From Streptosporangium pseudovulgare (GTDB lineage Bacteria; Actinomycetota; Actinomycetes; Streptosporangiales; Streptosporangiaceae): a stretch of 64,000 nt of DNA. The stretch covers positions 558,001 to 622,000 of the forward strand of contig NZ_BMQJ01000002.1 in the NCBI RefSeq assembly GCF_014648055.1. Reading direction: 5' to 3'. Below the pieces are notes generated by a model that ran no database searches, was not told the DNA's origin, and worked only from the letters and a program-made list of their open reading frames with translations. Below, one piece after another: positions 17,750-27,005 of the stretch. The position numbers and the translations under genes were made by a program. Numbering within the stretch: the first letter of the stretch is position 1; each line of letters begins with the position of its first letter.

Positions 17750-19135
17750 TCAGTAGTGGCCGAGCTCGACGTCCTCCAGCACGCCGAGCGCGTCGGGGAC
17801 CAGGACGGCGGCCGAGTAGTAGGCGCTGACCAGGTAGGAGATGATCGCCTTCTCGTCTATCCCCATGAAGCGCACCGACAGGCTCGGCTGGTACTCGTCG
17901 GGGATGCCGGTCTGGTGCAGGCCGACGACCCCCTGGTGCTCCTCCCCCACCCTGAGGGCGAGGATCGACGTCGTCCGGTTCTCCGTGATGGGGATCTTGT
18001 TGCAGGAGAAGATCGGAATGCCGCGCCAGGCGGGCACCGTGTTCCCGCCGAGGTCGATGCCCAGGGGGTAGAGCCCCCGCCTGCTGCACTCCCGGCCGAA
18101 GGCCGCGATGGCCGTGGGGTGGGCGAGGATGAAGTGGGTGCTCCTGCGGCGGCTGATCAGCTCGTCCAGGTCGTCCGGCGTGGGCGGGCCGCTGCGGGTG
18201 TGGATCCGCTGCTTGAGGTCGGCGTTGTGCAGGAGGCCGAACTCGGGGTTGTTGACCAGCTCGTGCTCCTGGCGCTCGCGCAGCACCTCGATCGTCAGCC
18301 GGAGCTGCTCCTCCACCTGGTTCATCGGGTCGTTGTACAGGTCCGCCACCCTGCTGTGCACGCGCAGCACGGTCTGCGCCACGCTGAGGTCGTACTCGCG
18401 GGGCGCGAGTTCGTAGTCGACGAACGTGCCGGGCAGGGCGGGCTCCCCGCTGTGCCCGGCGGCCACCTCGACGGCGGCCTCGCCGTACCTGTTGCGCGGG
18501 CCCCCGGGCTCGGCCAGCAGGCGCAGGTGCGCCTGCAGCGGCTCGGAGCGCTCGGTGACCTCCTGGAAGGCCGCCAGCGGCAGGATCATCGCGGTTCCCG
18601 AGGTGACGGCCTTGGCGGTGAACTGCCACTCGTCGTGCGGGTCGGTCAGCGTCTCGTCGCCGAAGTGGTCGCCGCCGGCCAGCCCCCCGAGAACGACCTC
18701 GTCGCCGTAGGGACCCGTGCCGATCTTGTTGACCTTGCCGTGGGCGATGATGACGATCTGGTCGGCCGGCTGCCCGGCCTGCACCAGGACGTCTCCGGGC
18801 GCGAACTCGCGCTGCTCGAACCGGGCGGCCAGCGCCTCCAGCGTCGCCGAGTCGTCGAAGGCCCGCAGCAGCGGCAGCTCGCACAGCTCCGCCGGGACGA
18901 CGCTGATCTGCGACCCCGTGGTGACGAAGCTGACCCGCCCGTCCCCCACGGTGTAGGTGAGCCGGCGGTTGACCCGGTACGTGCCGCCCGAGACCTGCAC
19001 CCACGGAAGCATCTTCAGCAGCCACCGCGAGGAGATCTCCTGCATCTGCGGGACCGTCTTGGTCGTCGTCGCGAGATTGCGCGCCGCCGCCGTGCTCAGG
19101 CTGAGCCGCCCCAGGCCCGCGTCGGACTCCGTCAC
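17750..19135 (-). CDS. Family 2B encapsulin shell protein with cNMP-binding domain (EshA-like)
   Basis: A 461-residue HK97-fold shell protein of the family 2B encapsulins, related to Streptomyces EshA. Residues 1-80 are the N-terminal arm and first part of the capsid fold. A cyclic-nucleotide-binding-type domain is inserted at about 85-208 ([14 protein letters not shown], then [10 protein letters not shown]). The rest (about 215-461) is the HK97-like core, ending in [19 protein letters not shown]. Assembled shells of this family are protein nanocompartments that enclose terpenoid enzymes. The GTG at 19135 was chosen because AGGTGG lies 8 nt upstream; a GTG 12 bases earlier is possible. The canonical phosphate-binding Arg of the cNMP fold seems to be absent (TAKA). 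Confidence 0.92.
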   Translation of the reverse strand: MTESDAGLGRLSLSTAAARNLATTTKTVPQMQEISSRWLLKMLPWVQVSGGTYRVNRRLTYTVGDGRVSFVTTGSQISVVPAELCELPLLRAFDDSATLEALAARFEQREFAPGDVLVQAGQPADQIVIIAHGKVNKIGTGPYGDEVVLGGLAGGDHFGDETLTDPHDEWQFTAKAVTSGTAMILPLAAFQEVTERSEPLQAHLRLLAEPGGPRNRYGEAAVEVAAGHSGEPALPGTFVDYELAPREYDLSVAQTVLRVHSRVADLYNDPMNQVEEQLRLTIEVLRERQEHELVNNPEFGLLHNADLKQRIHTRSGPPTPDDLDELISRRRSTHFILAHPTAIAAFGRECSRRGLYPLGIDLGGNTVPAWRGIPIFSCNKIPITENRTTSILALRVGEEHQGVVGLHQTGIPDEYQPSLSVRFMGIDEKAIISYLVSAYYSAAVLVPDALGVLEDVELGHY

Positions 19136-19287
19136 AACACACACCACCTATCCGCACTCGTATCTAAGGGGAGGGATGAAACATGGATCGGAAAATGCGG
19201 AATCGACAGGTCGCCGGCGGTCGAATCAGCGAGACTTCCAGCGCCCGTAACGGCCGATCATACCGACCGGCGTCACGGACGGGCTCA

Positions 19288-19317
19288 ATTTTGGGTTCCC
19301 CTTAAATGACCTGTCAA
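19288..19317 (-). promoter_or_regulatory. Candidate promoter of the encapsulin operon
   Basis: On the minus strand a perfect -35 hexamer TTGACA (19312-19317) is followed after 18 bp by CAAAAT (19288-19293), one base from a TAAAAT-type -10. It stands about 150 bp before the encapsulin start in an unusually AT-rich stretch, and no other gene start is near. Confidence 0.5.
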
Positions 19318-19754
19318 GCTCCGGATATCGCTTGGCAAATTATAAAAGGTGCCATTTTCTCAAATCGGCCATAAGGAAGAAGGCGGGATTTATACGGATA
19401 CCTTCGGAGTCCGGGGAGCGCCGGGCCGGGTCCCGCCCGGCGGCCTCGCCGGCCTCCCGGCGGTCTCGCACCCACCCCCCGGTCGGCCCCGAGCCGGCCG
19501 CGGATCGCAACCGCGCCAGGGCCGCGCCCGCCTGCACGCCGCCCTTTCACCGGCTCCGCGCCGATCTCCCGCGGTCCGTGTCAGCCCCCGCCTCGATCCC
19601 ACCGGCTCCCCATCGCCCCTCAGCGGCCCTCACCGGTTCCCCACCGGCCCGGCTCCGACGCGCCCGGCGCCGGGGCCGGGCTCCCCGGAAACCGAATTCT
19701 CCTCTTCCGCCCCCGGAGCGGCGGCCCGCGAAACCATGGGAAAAAGACTCTTCC

Positions 19755-19768
19755 ATCCCAGCTGGGAT
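19755..19768. promoter_or_regulatory. 14-bp palindrome ATCCCAGCTGGGAT
   Basis: A perfect palindrome in an AT-rich island, about 620 bp upstream of the encapsulin gene and 290 bp upstream of the 20060 gene. It has the size and symmetry of an operator. No regulator gene is adjacent, so the function is not known. Confidence 0.4.
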
Positions 19769-20059
19769 CATCATCATGGAAATAATCCGAAAAAAACGGC
19801 ACCGCCCGCAGAAAACCCACCGGATGTGCCCGACCGCGGCCCGGGAGGTTTTCCCGGAGCCGCACCGGCGAACCTTCCGGAAACGGGGTGTCCGGTCCCG
19901 CGCGGCGGGTAGGGGCCCCTCGCCGCGGCACGGACGCCCCGGGCGGGACGGCTCTCACCGCCCCGCCACGGCGTCCTCCCGCGCCGTCCGCCGGCCCCCC
20001 GCCGTACGGCACGGCGCCGCCGCGTCCGGAAGACACCCGACCGACCGTGAGGAGAACAG

Positions 20060-20518
20060 GTGACCCACGACGAACGGCCCACCGGCCCCGCCGGGAGCCG
20101 GGCCCCCTCGGAGCCCTCCGGGGACCGCACCGCCCCGGACGTCGACGACGTGACCGCGGAGGCGCTCGGGAAGCTCTCGGAGGCCCTGGAGACGACCGAG
20201 CGCGCCCGCGGGCACCTCTACTCCTTCCACCAGCTCACCGGCCACGCCGACTTCCAGCTCGACGAGGCCGTGAAACTGCTGCGCGCGGCGGGGCACGCCG
20301 AGTCGGCCGACACCGTGTCCAAGGAGCTGATCGGCCGCGACGTGCTGCCCGGCCACTGGACGTTCCAGATCGTGGAGGGCTACGACGACTCCTACTACCG
20401 CCTCTTCACCGACCTGGAGCGGCGGATCAGGGAACGGCTCGCCGGCGGTCGCCGGCACATCCACGAGGCGCGGCTGCGGGAGCGGCGCCGCACCCCGGAC
20501 CCCCGCTCCGGCGGGTGA
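20060..20518 (+). CDS. Conserved hypothetical protein
   Basis: A 152-residue soluble protein. The first 30 residues are Pro/Ser-rich and disordered. The core (about 32-130) is predicted helical, with ALEAT-like heptads (ALGKLSEALETTERARGHLYSFHQLTG) and a later segment rich in aromatic residues (DDSYYRLFTDLERRI). The GTG start has GAGGAG 7 bp upstream. I recognise the overall type from actinobacterial genomes but no named family or function. It is co-directional with NAD kinase, 151 bp away. Confidence 0.75.
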   Translation: MTHDERPTGPAGSRAPSEPSGDRTAPDVDDVTAEALGKLSEALETTERARGHLYSFHQLTGHADFQLDEAVKLLRAAGHAESADTVSKELIGRDVLPGHWTFQIVEGYDDSYYRLFTDLERRIRERLAGGRRHIHEARLRERRRTPDPRSGG

Positions 20519-20669
20519 GGCCCGTACGGGCGGCCGGCCGTCCGGACCACCGGCCCCGACCTGGCACGACATCCCGGACCGGGGCGGTGCCCGCGCGGTG
20601 GGGCCCCGCCGCGCGAACCGGGGAAGGCGCTCGCCGTACCCCGGATCCGTGCGCCGTACAGTGGGCCGC

Positions 20670-21536
20670 ATGAGCGTAGTCGAAACGGTGGGGCTGGTCC
20701 TGCACCCGAGGCGCGACTCCAAGGAGGCCATCGACACGATCGTCAAATGGGCGAGCGCGCGGGGTGTCACGGTGTTCGGCCTCACCGACGAGGTCGGGCG
20801 GATCCACTGCAGCGCCGTACCGGTCAACACCCAGGAGCTGGTGGAACGCTGCGACCTGCTGGTCAGCCTGGGCGGCGACGGCACCATGCTGCGCACCATG
20901 CGGCTCATCGCCGGACGGCCCACCCCGATCCTCGGCGTGAACCTCGGCAAGCTGGGCTTCCTGGCGGAGATCGACGTCGACGAGCTGACCTCGGCGCTGC
21001 AGGCGATCGAGGACTACCACTACATGGCCGAGCCCCGCATGGCCATCCGGGCGACCCTGCCCGACGGGGAGACGGTGACGGCGTTCAACGACGTCGCCAT
21101 GGTCCGCATCCCCGGCTGCGGGCTGGCCGCGGTGGCGGTGTCCGTGGAGGACCACCCGTTCGTCCGCTACGCGGCCGACGCCGTGATCGTGGCGACCTCC
21201 ACCGGATCGACCGCCTACAGCTTCTCGGCGGGCGGGCCGATCGTCTCGCCGATGGTCGAGGGGTTCCTGGTCGTGCCGTCCGCCGCGCACTCGGCCTTCA
21301 ACCGTGCGCTGATGCTCTCCGCCGACGAGAAGCTCACCCTTGAGGTGCTGCCGACGAGCGGGCAGCTCGCCCTGGAGGTGGACGGCGCGGTGGGCACCCA
21401 CCTGACGGCCGGCGACCGGATCACGGTCACCGCGGTGCGCGCCGCCGCCTGGGTCGTACGGCTCGGCGGCTCCAGCTTCTACGAGCGCGCCCGCCGCAAG
21501 CTCCGCGTCAACGGCAGCGCCGAGATCGAGCCGTAG
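20670..21536 (+). CDS. nadK: NAD kinase
   Basis: A 288-residue NAD kinase that phosphorylates NAD to NADP, the only route to NADP in bacteria. The catalytic GGDGT motif is at residues 68-72. The conserved region FNDVAMVR, the Gly-rich TSTGSTAYSFSAGGPIV and the C-terminal beta-rich domain are all present. The ATG at 20670 is preferred because homologues begin at this point; the longer reading adds 24 unconserved residues. In many actinomycetes nadK lies near recN, which is not seen here. Confidence 0.93.
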   Translation: MSVVETVGLVLHPRRDSKEAIDTIVKWASARGVTVFGLTDEVGRIHCSAVPVNTQELVERCDLLVSLGGDGTMLRTMRLIAGRPTPILGVNLGKLGFLAEIDVDELTSALQAIEDYHYMAEPRMAIRATLPDGETVTAFNDVAMVRIPGCGLAAVAVSVEDHPFVRYAADAVIVATSTGSTAYSFSAGGPIVSPMVEGFLVVPSAAHSAFNRALMLSADEKLTLEVLPTSGQLALEVDGAVGTHLTAGDRITVTAVRAAAWVVRLGGSSFYERARRKLRVNGSAEIEP

Positions 21537-21550
21537 CCCGGACCGGCGGT

Positions 21551-22852
21551 TCAGGCGGACGCGGACGGGGACGAGCCGTTCACCGTGAGGATCCGCTCGG
21601 ACGTCTCGATGGCGGGGAACGTCCCGGTGTCGATGATCCCGTGCTCCCGGTAGGCGGCCTCGATGAGGGCGTGGGCACGGGGCTCCAGCTTCCACAGGGC
21701 GCGGAGCTCCCGGGCGGCGGCCGGCGAGATGCCCGTCTCGTGGGCGATGTCGGCCGCGCGGGGGACGAACTTCCGGTCGATCTGCCGGTCCCAGTACTCC
21801 CGCGCCGCCCGGATCAGGGCCGCGCGCTGCGCCGTGTCGACGACCGGGGCGGTATCCGGCGCCGCGCCGTCGGCGGTCTTGATGTCCTCGTCGTCGTCAT
21901 CGTCCAGCAGCGCCGCCGGGGCCGGCGCGGCAGCGGGCAGCGCCCCCTGGACGGCCGGTGACCCCTGGGCGGCGGGTGACCCCTGCGGCTCGGGAGCCCA
22001 CGGGACGGGCGGCCGCAGGTCGATCAGCGCCGAGGTGTTGAACAGTGCCCCGATCTGGGACAGCAGCGCCTCCTGGCGGGCCGGGTCGGCCGCCAGGCCG
22101 GTGTGCTCCACCGCCTGGTCCATCGCGCGGTCCAGCTTGGCGAGCGCGGCGCGCATCTTGCGGTCGGACGCCCCGGCCGCGCGGAGCGCGCGGGCGCGCT
22201 TGGCCGCCAGGGCGACCCGGGTCAGCCTCCGGTGGGCGTCCACCTCGCTGGCGGTGCGGTCGCTGACCTCGGCCAGCCCGACCCGGACGAGCACGCGCTC
22301 GGGGGTGATCCGCCAGTTGATGCGGGAGCGGCCGGTGATGCGGTGCCGTTCGATCGCCATGCCGCGCTCCCACAGCCAGGCGGCCACCAGCGGGGCGGAG
22401 AGCCGGAAGACGGCCTCGGCGGGGCTGCGGGCGTCCATGCTCGACAGGACGGCGGTCAGGCAGGTGAGCGCCCACACGGCGATGCCGTCGATGCCCGCGG
22501 AGAAGTTCTCCCTCATGTTGCGGCGGGCGCGCACGGCGCTGGTGACCACCGCGACTTCGATGAACGCGAACAGCAGCAGCCGCAGCGGCCCGTCGAAGCC
22601 CAGGACGTCGCCGGAGAAGCGCCACATGCCCTGGGCGGACACGCCGGTGGCGATGCTGGCCGCGACGATGGTGAGGATGTCCTCGGCGGGACGGGGCGCC
22701 ACGTGGGTGCGGAGGAAACGGCCGGTCGCGCGCAGAGCGGCGCGGAGCGCGAAGCAGAGAAGGGCCAGGACGGCCAGGGCGAGCACGCAGATGACGGCCG
22801 TCAGGACCGGTTGATCCGAGGTGAAGGTGGTGATCTGATCGATGGGAGGCAT
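21551..22852 (-). CDS. DUF2637-like membrane protein with C-terminal helix-turn-helix
   Basis: A 433-residue protein with four hydrophobic segments in the first 140 residues. The cytoplasmic part has a basic helical region (about 200-260), a disordered Ala/Pro and acidic stretch (LLDDDDDEDIKT), and a C-terminal region (about 355-400) that resembles a winged or simple HTH: AADIAHETGISPAAARELRAL. The membrane part resembles the DUF2637/SpdB-like proteins found in actinomycete conjugative elements, though no other transfer gene is nearby. The stop codon is only 14 bp from that of nadK, convergent. Function unknown. Confidence 0.72.
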   Translation of the reverse strand: MPPIDQITTFTSDQPVLTAVICVLALAVLALLCFALRAALRATGRFLRTHVAPRPAEDILTIVAASIATGVSAQGMWRFSGDVLGFDGPLRLLLFAFIEVAVVTSAVRARRNMRENFSAGIDGIAVWALTCLTAVLSSMDARSPAEAVFRLSAPLVAAWLWERGMAIERHRITGRSRINWRITPERVLVRVGLAEVSDRTASEVDAHRRLTRVALAAKRARALRAAGASDRKMRAALAKLDRAMDQAVEHTGLAADPARQEALLSQIGALFNTSALIDLRPPVPWAPEPQGSPAAQGSPAVQGALPAAAPAPAALLDDDDDEDIKTADGAAPDTAPVVDTAQRAALIRAAREYWDRQIDRKFVPRAADIAHETGISPAAARELRALWKLEPRAHALIEAAYREHGIIDTGTFPAIETSERILTVNGSSPSASA

Positions 22853-22918
22853 CAGTTGCGGTCCGTCAGTCTGGGGGTCCGACAGGAGATCTCCAGATCA
22901 TTCCAGAATGTTCGCCGT

Positions 22919-22932
22919 GTTTCGCGTGAAAC
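22919..22932. promoter_or_regulatory. parS-like site GTTTCGCGTGAAAC
   Basis: This 14-mer matches the chromosomal parS core GTTTCACGTGAAAC at 13 of 14 positions, with one change in the centre. The base before it (T) also fits. parS binds ParB and nucleates origin segregation. It lies between the DUF2637 gene and recQ. It could also be a GntR-type operator for the adjacent membrane-protein gene. Confidence 0.5.
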
Positions 22933-22979
22933 GGATACTCATTCCAGTGACTGTGGTGACATCCCGTGACGTTCCCGGC

Positions 22980-23001
22980 GGCCGGGCGGCGCCGCCCGGC
23001 C
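22980..23001 (-). terminator. 22-bp perfect inverted repeat after recQ
   Basis: An 11-bp arm (22980-22990) is followed directly by its complement (22991-23001), giving a GC-only hairpin with a tetraloop. It is about 90 bases past the recQ stop, on its downstream side. Confidence 0.6.
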
Positions 23002-23092
23002 GTACGGCCGGGCGCGGCTCGGGCGCGCGGCGGGATGACCGGCGCGGGAACACGGTGAGCGGCGCGGGAGAACGGCCGATGCCCGGTCCGCC

Positions 23093-25120
23093 TCAGCCGG
23101 CGAGGACCTCCAGGATCCGCTCGCCGTACTTCGCCAGCTTGTTCTCGCCGACGCCGCTCACCTCGCCGAGTTCGGGCAGCGAGGACGGGGAGCGGGTGGC
23201 GATCTCGCGCAGCGTGGCGTCGTGGAAGACCACGTAGGCGGGCACGCCCTGCTCCTTGGCGGTGGCCGCGCGCCAGGCGCGCAGCCGCTCGAACACCGGC
23301 AGGGCCTCCTCCGGCAGCTCGTCGGGCACGGCGGAGCGCGTTCTGGCGGCCTTGGCGGGCTTGGCGGCCCGCGCCGCCCGCGCGGGGTCGCGCCGCAGCG
23401 GGACCTGCCGCCTCCGGCCCAGCACCTCCCCGCTCGCCTCGGTGAGCACGAGCGTGCCGTAGTCGCCCTCGACGGTCAGCAGGCCCTGTGCCAGGAGCTG
23501 GCGCACCACGGCGCGCCACTCGCCTTCGCTCAGCTCGGTGCCGATCCCGAAGACCGTCAGGGAGTCGTGGCCGTGCTGGAGGACCTTGGGGGTGTTCCGG
23601 CCGAGGAGGATGTCGATGATCTGCCCGGCGCCGAACTTCTGGCGCCGCTCACGCTGGAGCCGGAACACCGCCGACAGGAGCTTCTGGGCGGCGATCGTGC
23701 CGTCCCACGCCTCCGGCGGCGTGAGGCAGGTGTCGCAGTTGCCGCAGGCGTCGCCCCGCTGGCCGAAGTAGGCGAGCAGCCCGGTCCGGCGGCACTCGAC
23801 CGTCTCGCAGAGCGCCAGCATGGCGTCGAGGTGGGCGGCCAGGCGGCGGCGGTGGGCGTCGTCGCCCTCGGAGGTGTCGATCATCCTGCGCTGCTGCACG
23901 ACGTCCTGCAGGCCGTAGGCCAGCCAGGCGGTCGAGGGCAGGCCGTCGCGCCCGGCGCGGCCGGTCTCCTGGTAGTAGCCCTCGATGGACTTGGGCAGGT
24001 CGAGGTGGGCGACGAACCGCACGTCGGGCTTGTCGATGCCCATGCCGAACGCGATGGTGGCGACCATGACGACGCCGTCCTCCCGCAGGAAGCGCGCCTG
24101 GTTGGCGGCGCGGGTGGGCGCGTCGAGCCCCGCGTGGTAGGGCAGCGCGGTGAAGCCCTGCTGCACCAGGAACTCGGCGGTCTTCTCCACCGAGGCCCGC
24201 GACAGGCAGTAGACGATGCCGGAGTCGCCGGGGTGCTCGGTGCGCAGCAGCTCCAGCAACTGCCGTCTCGGCTCGTTCTTCGGGACGATGCGGTACTGGA
24301 TGTTCGGGCGGTCGAAGCTCGCCACGAAGTGACGGGCCTCCCCGAGGTTGAGCCGGGCGGCGATCTCGGCGTGGGTGGCCGGGGTCGCGGTCGCGGTGAG
24401 CGCGATCCGCGGGACGTCGGGCCAGCGCTCGTGCAGGGTGGACAGCGCGAGGTAGTCGGGCCGGAAGTCGTGGCCCCACTGGGCCACGCAGTGCGCCTCG
24501 TCGATGGCGAACAGCGAGATCTTGCCGTTGCCGAGCAGCCGCAGCGTCTGCTCGGACCGCAGCCGCTCCGGCGCGAGGTATAGCAGGTCGAGCTCCCCGG
24601 CGACGAACGCCTCCTCCATCCGGGCGCGCTCGTCGGGCTCCTGGGTGGAGTTGAGGAACCCGGCGCGCACCCCGAGCGCGGTCAGCGCGTCGACCTGGTC
24701 CTGCATCAGCGCGATGAGCGGCGAGACCACCACGCCGGTGCCCGGGCGGACGAGGGCCGGGATCTGGTAGCACAGGGACTTGCCGCCGCCGGTCGGCATC
24801 AGCACCAGCGCGTCGCCGCCCGCGACGACGTGGTCGATGATCTCCTGCTGGCCCTCCCGGAACGAGGGGTAGCCGAAGACGCGCTGCAGCACCCGCGCCG
24901 CGTCGCTCACCTCGGGGTCCGGGCCGGGGTACGGCTCGGAGTCCGGTACGGGGTTCGGCTCGGGGTCCGGGCCGGAGTACGGCTCGGGGGCCGGCCGACG
25001 CGTCCCGGAGGTCGCGTCCGGGCGCGACTCGGAGCCTCGCCCCACCTCGAAGCCTGATTCGAAGCCCGATTCGGGGCTCGGCTCGGGACTCGGCTCGGGA
25101 CCGCTCTCAGGCGAAGACAT
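23093..25120 (-). CDS. recQ: ATP-dependent DNA helicase RecQ
   Basis: A 675-residue RecQ helicase for DNA repair and recombination. Walker [13 protein letters not shown] and DEAH box ([15 protein letters not shown]) are in the first RecA domain; the second ends in the [13 protein letters not shown] motif VI. The zinc-binding region shows Cys in ECRRTG and ACGNCDTC. A winged-helix RQC domain and a C-terminal HRDC domain (about 600-675) complete the standard layout. The first 75 residues are unusual: a repetitive Pro/Glu/Ser stretch (units like [10 protein letters not shown]) not found in typical RecQ and probably disordered. The next gene is oriented away. Confidence 0.93.
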   Translation of the reverse strand: MSSPESGPEPSPEPSPESGFESGFEVGRGSESRPDATSGTRRPAPEPYSGPDPEPNPVPDSEPYPGPDPEVSDAARVLQRVFGYPSFREGQQEIIDHVVAGGDALVLMPTGGGKSLCYQIPALVRPGTGVVVSPLIALMQDQVDALTALGVRAGFLNSTQEPDERARMEEAFVAGELDLLYLAPERLRSEQTLRLLGNGKISLFAIDEAHCVAQWGHDFRPDYLALSTLHERWPDVPRIALTATATPATHAEIAARLNLGEARHFVASFDRPNIQYRIVPKNEPRRQLLELLRTEHPGDSGIVYCLSRASVEKTAEFLVQQGFTALPYHAGLDAPTRAANQARFLREDGVVMVATIAFGMGIDKPDVRFVAHLDLPKSIEGYYQETGRAGRDGLPSTAWLAYGLQDVVQQRRMIDTSEGDDAHRRRLAAHLDAMLALCETVECRRTGLLAYFGQRGDACGNCDTCLTPPEAWDGTIAAQKLLSAVFRLQRERRQKFGAGQIIDILLGRNTPKVLQHGHDSLTVFGIGTELSEGEWRAVVRQLLAQGLLTVEGDYGTLVLTEASGEVLGRRRQVPLRRDPARAARAAKPAKAARTRSAVPDELPEEALPVFERLRAWRAATAKEQGVPAYVVFHDATLREIATRSPSSLPELGEVSGVGENKLAKYGERILEVLAG
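24907..25100. repeat. Degenerate repeats encoding the RecQ N-terminal extension
   Basis: Related units of about 27-30 bp, built on CGGGGTCCGGGCCGGGGTAC-like sequence, recur through this stretch. On the minus strand they encode [14 protein letters not shown] peptide repeats; a second set near 25050-25090 encodes SGFESGFE and PEPSPE units. The array is in frame with recQ. Confidence 0.75.
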
Positions 25121-25242
25121 CGCGTCATTCTACGAGGCCCCGCGCACCTCCCGCGGAACACCACCCGCGTCCGTCCCCATCCGGCCATCCGATCTCACGC
25201 TCACGGCGGGACGACGGCCCGCGCGGCGGGCACGACCACATC

Positions 25243-25683
25243 ATGGAAGTGCTGAGCAGCCGGATGCTGATACGCCCCTCCGACCCGGAGGGCAGCCGCC
25301 GTTTCTACCGCGACGTACTCGGTCTCGCGGTCTACCGCGAGTTCGGCCCGCCCTCCGACCCCGGCGTGGTGTTCTTCCTCGGTCAGGGGTTCCTGGAGGT
25401 CTCCGGGCACTCCGGAGGCACGGGCGGACGGGCGGACGGCGGAACGGGCGGGCAGGCGGGTGCCGACCGGCCGGAGAGGACGGCCGGGATCTGGCTCCAG
25501 GTCCGTGACGTCCAGGCCGAGCACGAACGGCTGGCCGCCCGCGGGGTCCGCGTGCTGCGGGAACCGCGCCAGGAGCCGTGGGGGCTCGTCGAGATGTGGA
25601 TCGAGGACCCCGACGGGACGCCCATCGTCCTCGTGGAGATCCCCGCCGACCACCCTCTCCGGCGTGACCAGCGATCACTCTGA
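25243..25683 (+). CDS. VOC/glyoxalase-fold protein
   Basis: A 146-residue vicinal-oxygen-chelate protein. The fold's two beta-alpha-beta-beta-beta modules are visible: MLIRPSDPEGSRRFYRDVLGLAVYREF, then GVVFFLGQGFLEV; and IWLQVRDVQAEHERLAARGVRV, then WIEDPDGTPIVLVEI. Between them is an unusual Gly-rich insertion (GGTGGRADGGTGGQAG, about 53-70) that is low-complexity. VOC proteins act as dioxygenases, isomerases or drug-binding proteins; no assignment is possible. The start has a weak ribosome site. Confidence 0.8.
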   Translation: MEVLSSRMLIRPSDPEGSRRFYRDVLGLAVYREFGPPSDPGVVFFLGQGFLEVSGHSGGTGGRADGGTGGQAGADRPERTAGIWLQVRDVQAEHERLAARGVRVLREPRQEPWGLVEMWIEDPDGTPIVLVEIPADHPLRRDQRSL

Positions 25684-25797
25684 CCGCGTGCCGCCGCGTC
25701 CGATGGGCGCGGCGGCACGCGGTCAGAGACGCGGAGGGCCCGGGCGGAGGCGTCCGTGCCGCCCGCCTCCTTCGCCCGCGCGGCCCCGGGGCGGCGG

Positions 25798-26898
25798 TCA
25801 GCCCTTCCCGAGGGCGATCCGCGCGATCCGCTCGGCGGTGCCGAAGTCACCGGCCGAGACGAGGTTCTTCATCACGCCGACGCTGGTCCCGGTGGCGGTG
25901 TCCGCGAAGGCGGCGGTGCCCCCACTGCCACCCATCCCGAACACGGTCGGCCCGAGATCGAACAGGCCGACCGAGTAGCCGAGCCCCATCTTCGCGTGGT
26001 TGCCGGCGACCTCGTCGACGCCCTCCACCGCCACCGACGACAGCTCGCGCAGCCGCCGGGGTGACACGAGCCTCCCGCCCAGCAGCGCGTCGTACATCCG
26101 CGCCACCGCGCGGGCGGTCATCGTGCCGCCCGCCGGGATGTCGGAGGTCAGCACGTCGGCGCGGTTGCCGAACGCGGCGTCCGGCATCGCCGCCATGGGC
26201 GCGGCCGTATACCCGCCGACCACCCGGAAGAACGGGATCCCCGCCAGCATCTCGGCGGGCATCTCCATCGCGGGCGCGGCGTCCTCCAGCCGGGCGAGCC
26301 GGCCGAGGTCGGGCTCCGGGACGCCGAAGAACAGCTCCCCGGCCACGCCGAGCGGCTCGGCGACCTCGTCCCGGAGCACCTGGGAGATGCGCCTGCCGGT
26401 CACCCGGCGCACGACCTCACCGAGGATGTAGCCGTAGGTCTGGGCGTGGTAGCCGAACCGGGTGCCCGGCTCCCACCACGGCGCGGCGGCGGCGATCGCG
26501 GCGCACATCCGGTCCCAGTCGCACAGGTCCTCGGGCGTCGTGCCGACCGGTACCCCGGGCACCCCGGTGGAGTGGGTCAGCGCGTGCCGTACGGTCGCCT
26601 TCTCCTTGCCGTGCGCGGCGAACTCCGGCCACACGTCGGCGATCGGCATGTCGTAGTCGAGGGCTCCGCGCTCGGCCAGCACGTGGACCACGGCCGCGGT
26701 CACGCCCTTGCCCGTCGAGGTGGCGTAGACGGGGGTGCCGGCGGTGAGGGGGCGGCCCGTCTCCGGGTCGGCGACGCCCGCCGCCACGTCGGCCACGAGC
26801 TCGCCCCGCCGGTAGACGGCCACCTGCACGCCGCGCTCCGCTCCGGAGCCGACGAGCTCGTCGACGGCCGCCCGCAGGTCACGCTGGAGATCGGTCAT
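25798..26898 (-). CDS. Serine hydrolase, class C beta-lactamase fold
   Basis: A 366-residue serine hydrolase of the beta-lactamase/EstB fold. The catalytic SxxK is STGK in VYATSTGKGVTAAV. The following Tyr motif reads YHAQTYGYILGE, so the usual YxN is modified (no Asn two residues on), and an HxG-like element near the end is GMGGSGGTA. No signal peptide is visible, so it is likely a cytoplasmic esterase rather than a beta-lactamase. The ATG at 26898 follows AGAGGAACC; the longer reading is poor. Confidence 0.83.
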   Translation of the reverse strand: MTDLQRDLRAAVDELVGSGAERGVQVAVYRRGELVADVAAGVADPETGRPLTAGTPVYATSTGKGVTAAVVHVLAERGALDYDMPIADVWPEFAAHGKEKATVRHALTHSTGVPGVPVGTTPEDLCDWDRMCAAIAAAAPWWEPGTRFGYHAQTYGYILGEVVRRVTGRRISQVLRDEVAEPLGVAGELFFGVPEPDLGRLARLEDAAPAMEMPAEMLAGIPFFRVVGGYTAAPMAAMPDAAFGNRADVLTSDIPAGGTMTARAVARMYDALLGGRLVSPRRLRELSSVAVEGVDEVAGNHAKMGLGYSVGLFDLGPTVFGMGGSGGTAAFADTATGTSVGVMKNLVSAGDFGTAERIARIALGKG

Positions 26899-27005
26899 GG
26901 TGGTTCCTCTCTCGAAGTCTCTTGTTCCGGGGTCACCCACTCATGAGACGAGAGGAGCGCGGAAAAGGAATCGGCCGCCGCGGCACGGTTCTCCGCGACC
27001 GGTCA

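Larger units (their letters stand above)
19136..20059. other. 924-bp gap without a convincing gene
   Basis: The interval between the encapsulin start and the 20060 gene holds open frames, but their third-codon composition and Arg/Pro-rich translations look random. Two AT-rich islands (about 19165-19420 and 19730-19880) stand out. The first holds the putative encapsulin promoter; the second holds a perfect palindrome. It may carry long 5' regulatory sequence or an unrecognised RNA. Confidence 0.5.

Noticed and set aside
19332..20063. A 243-codon frame in the gap after the encapsulin
   Set aside because: Its third-codon bases are not GC-biased like real genes here, the protein is Arg/Pro-rich, and there is no ribosome site.
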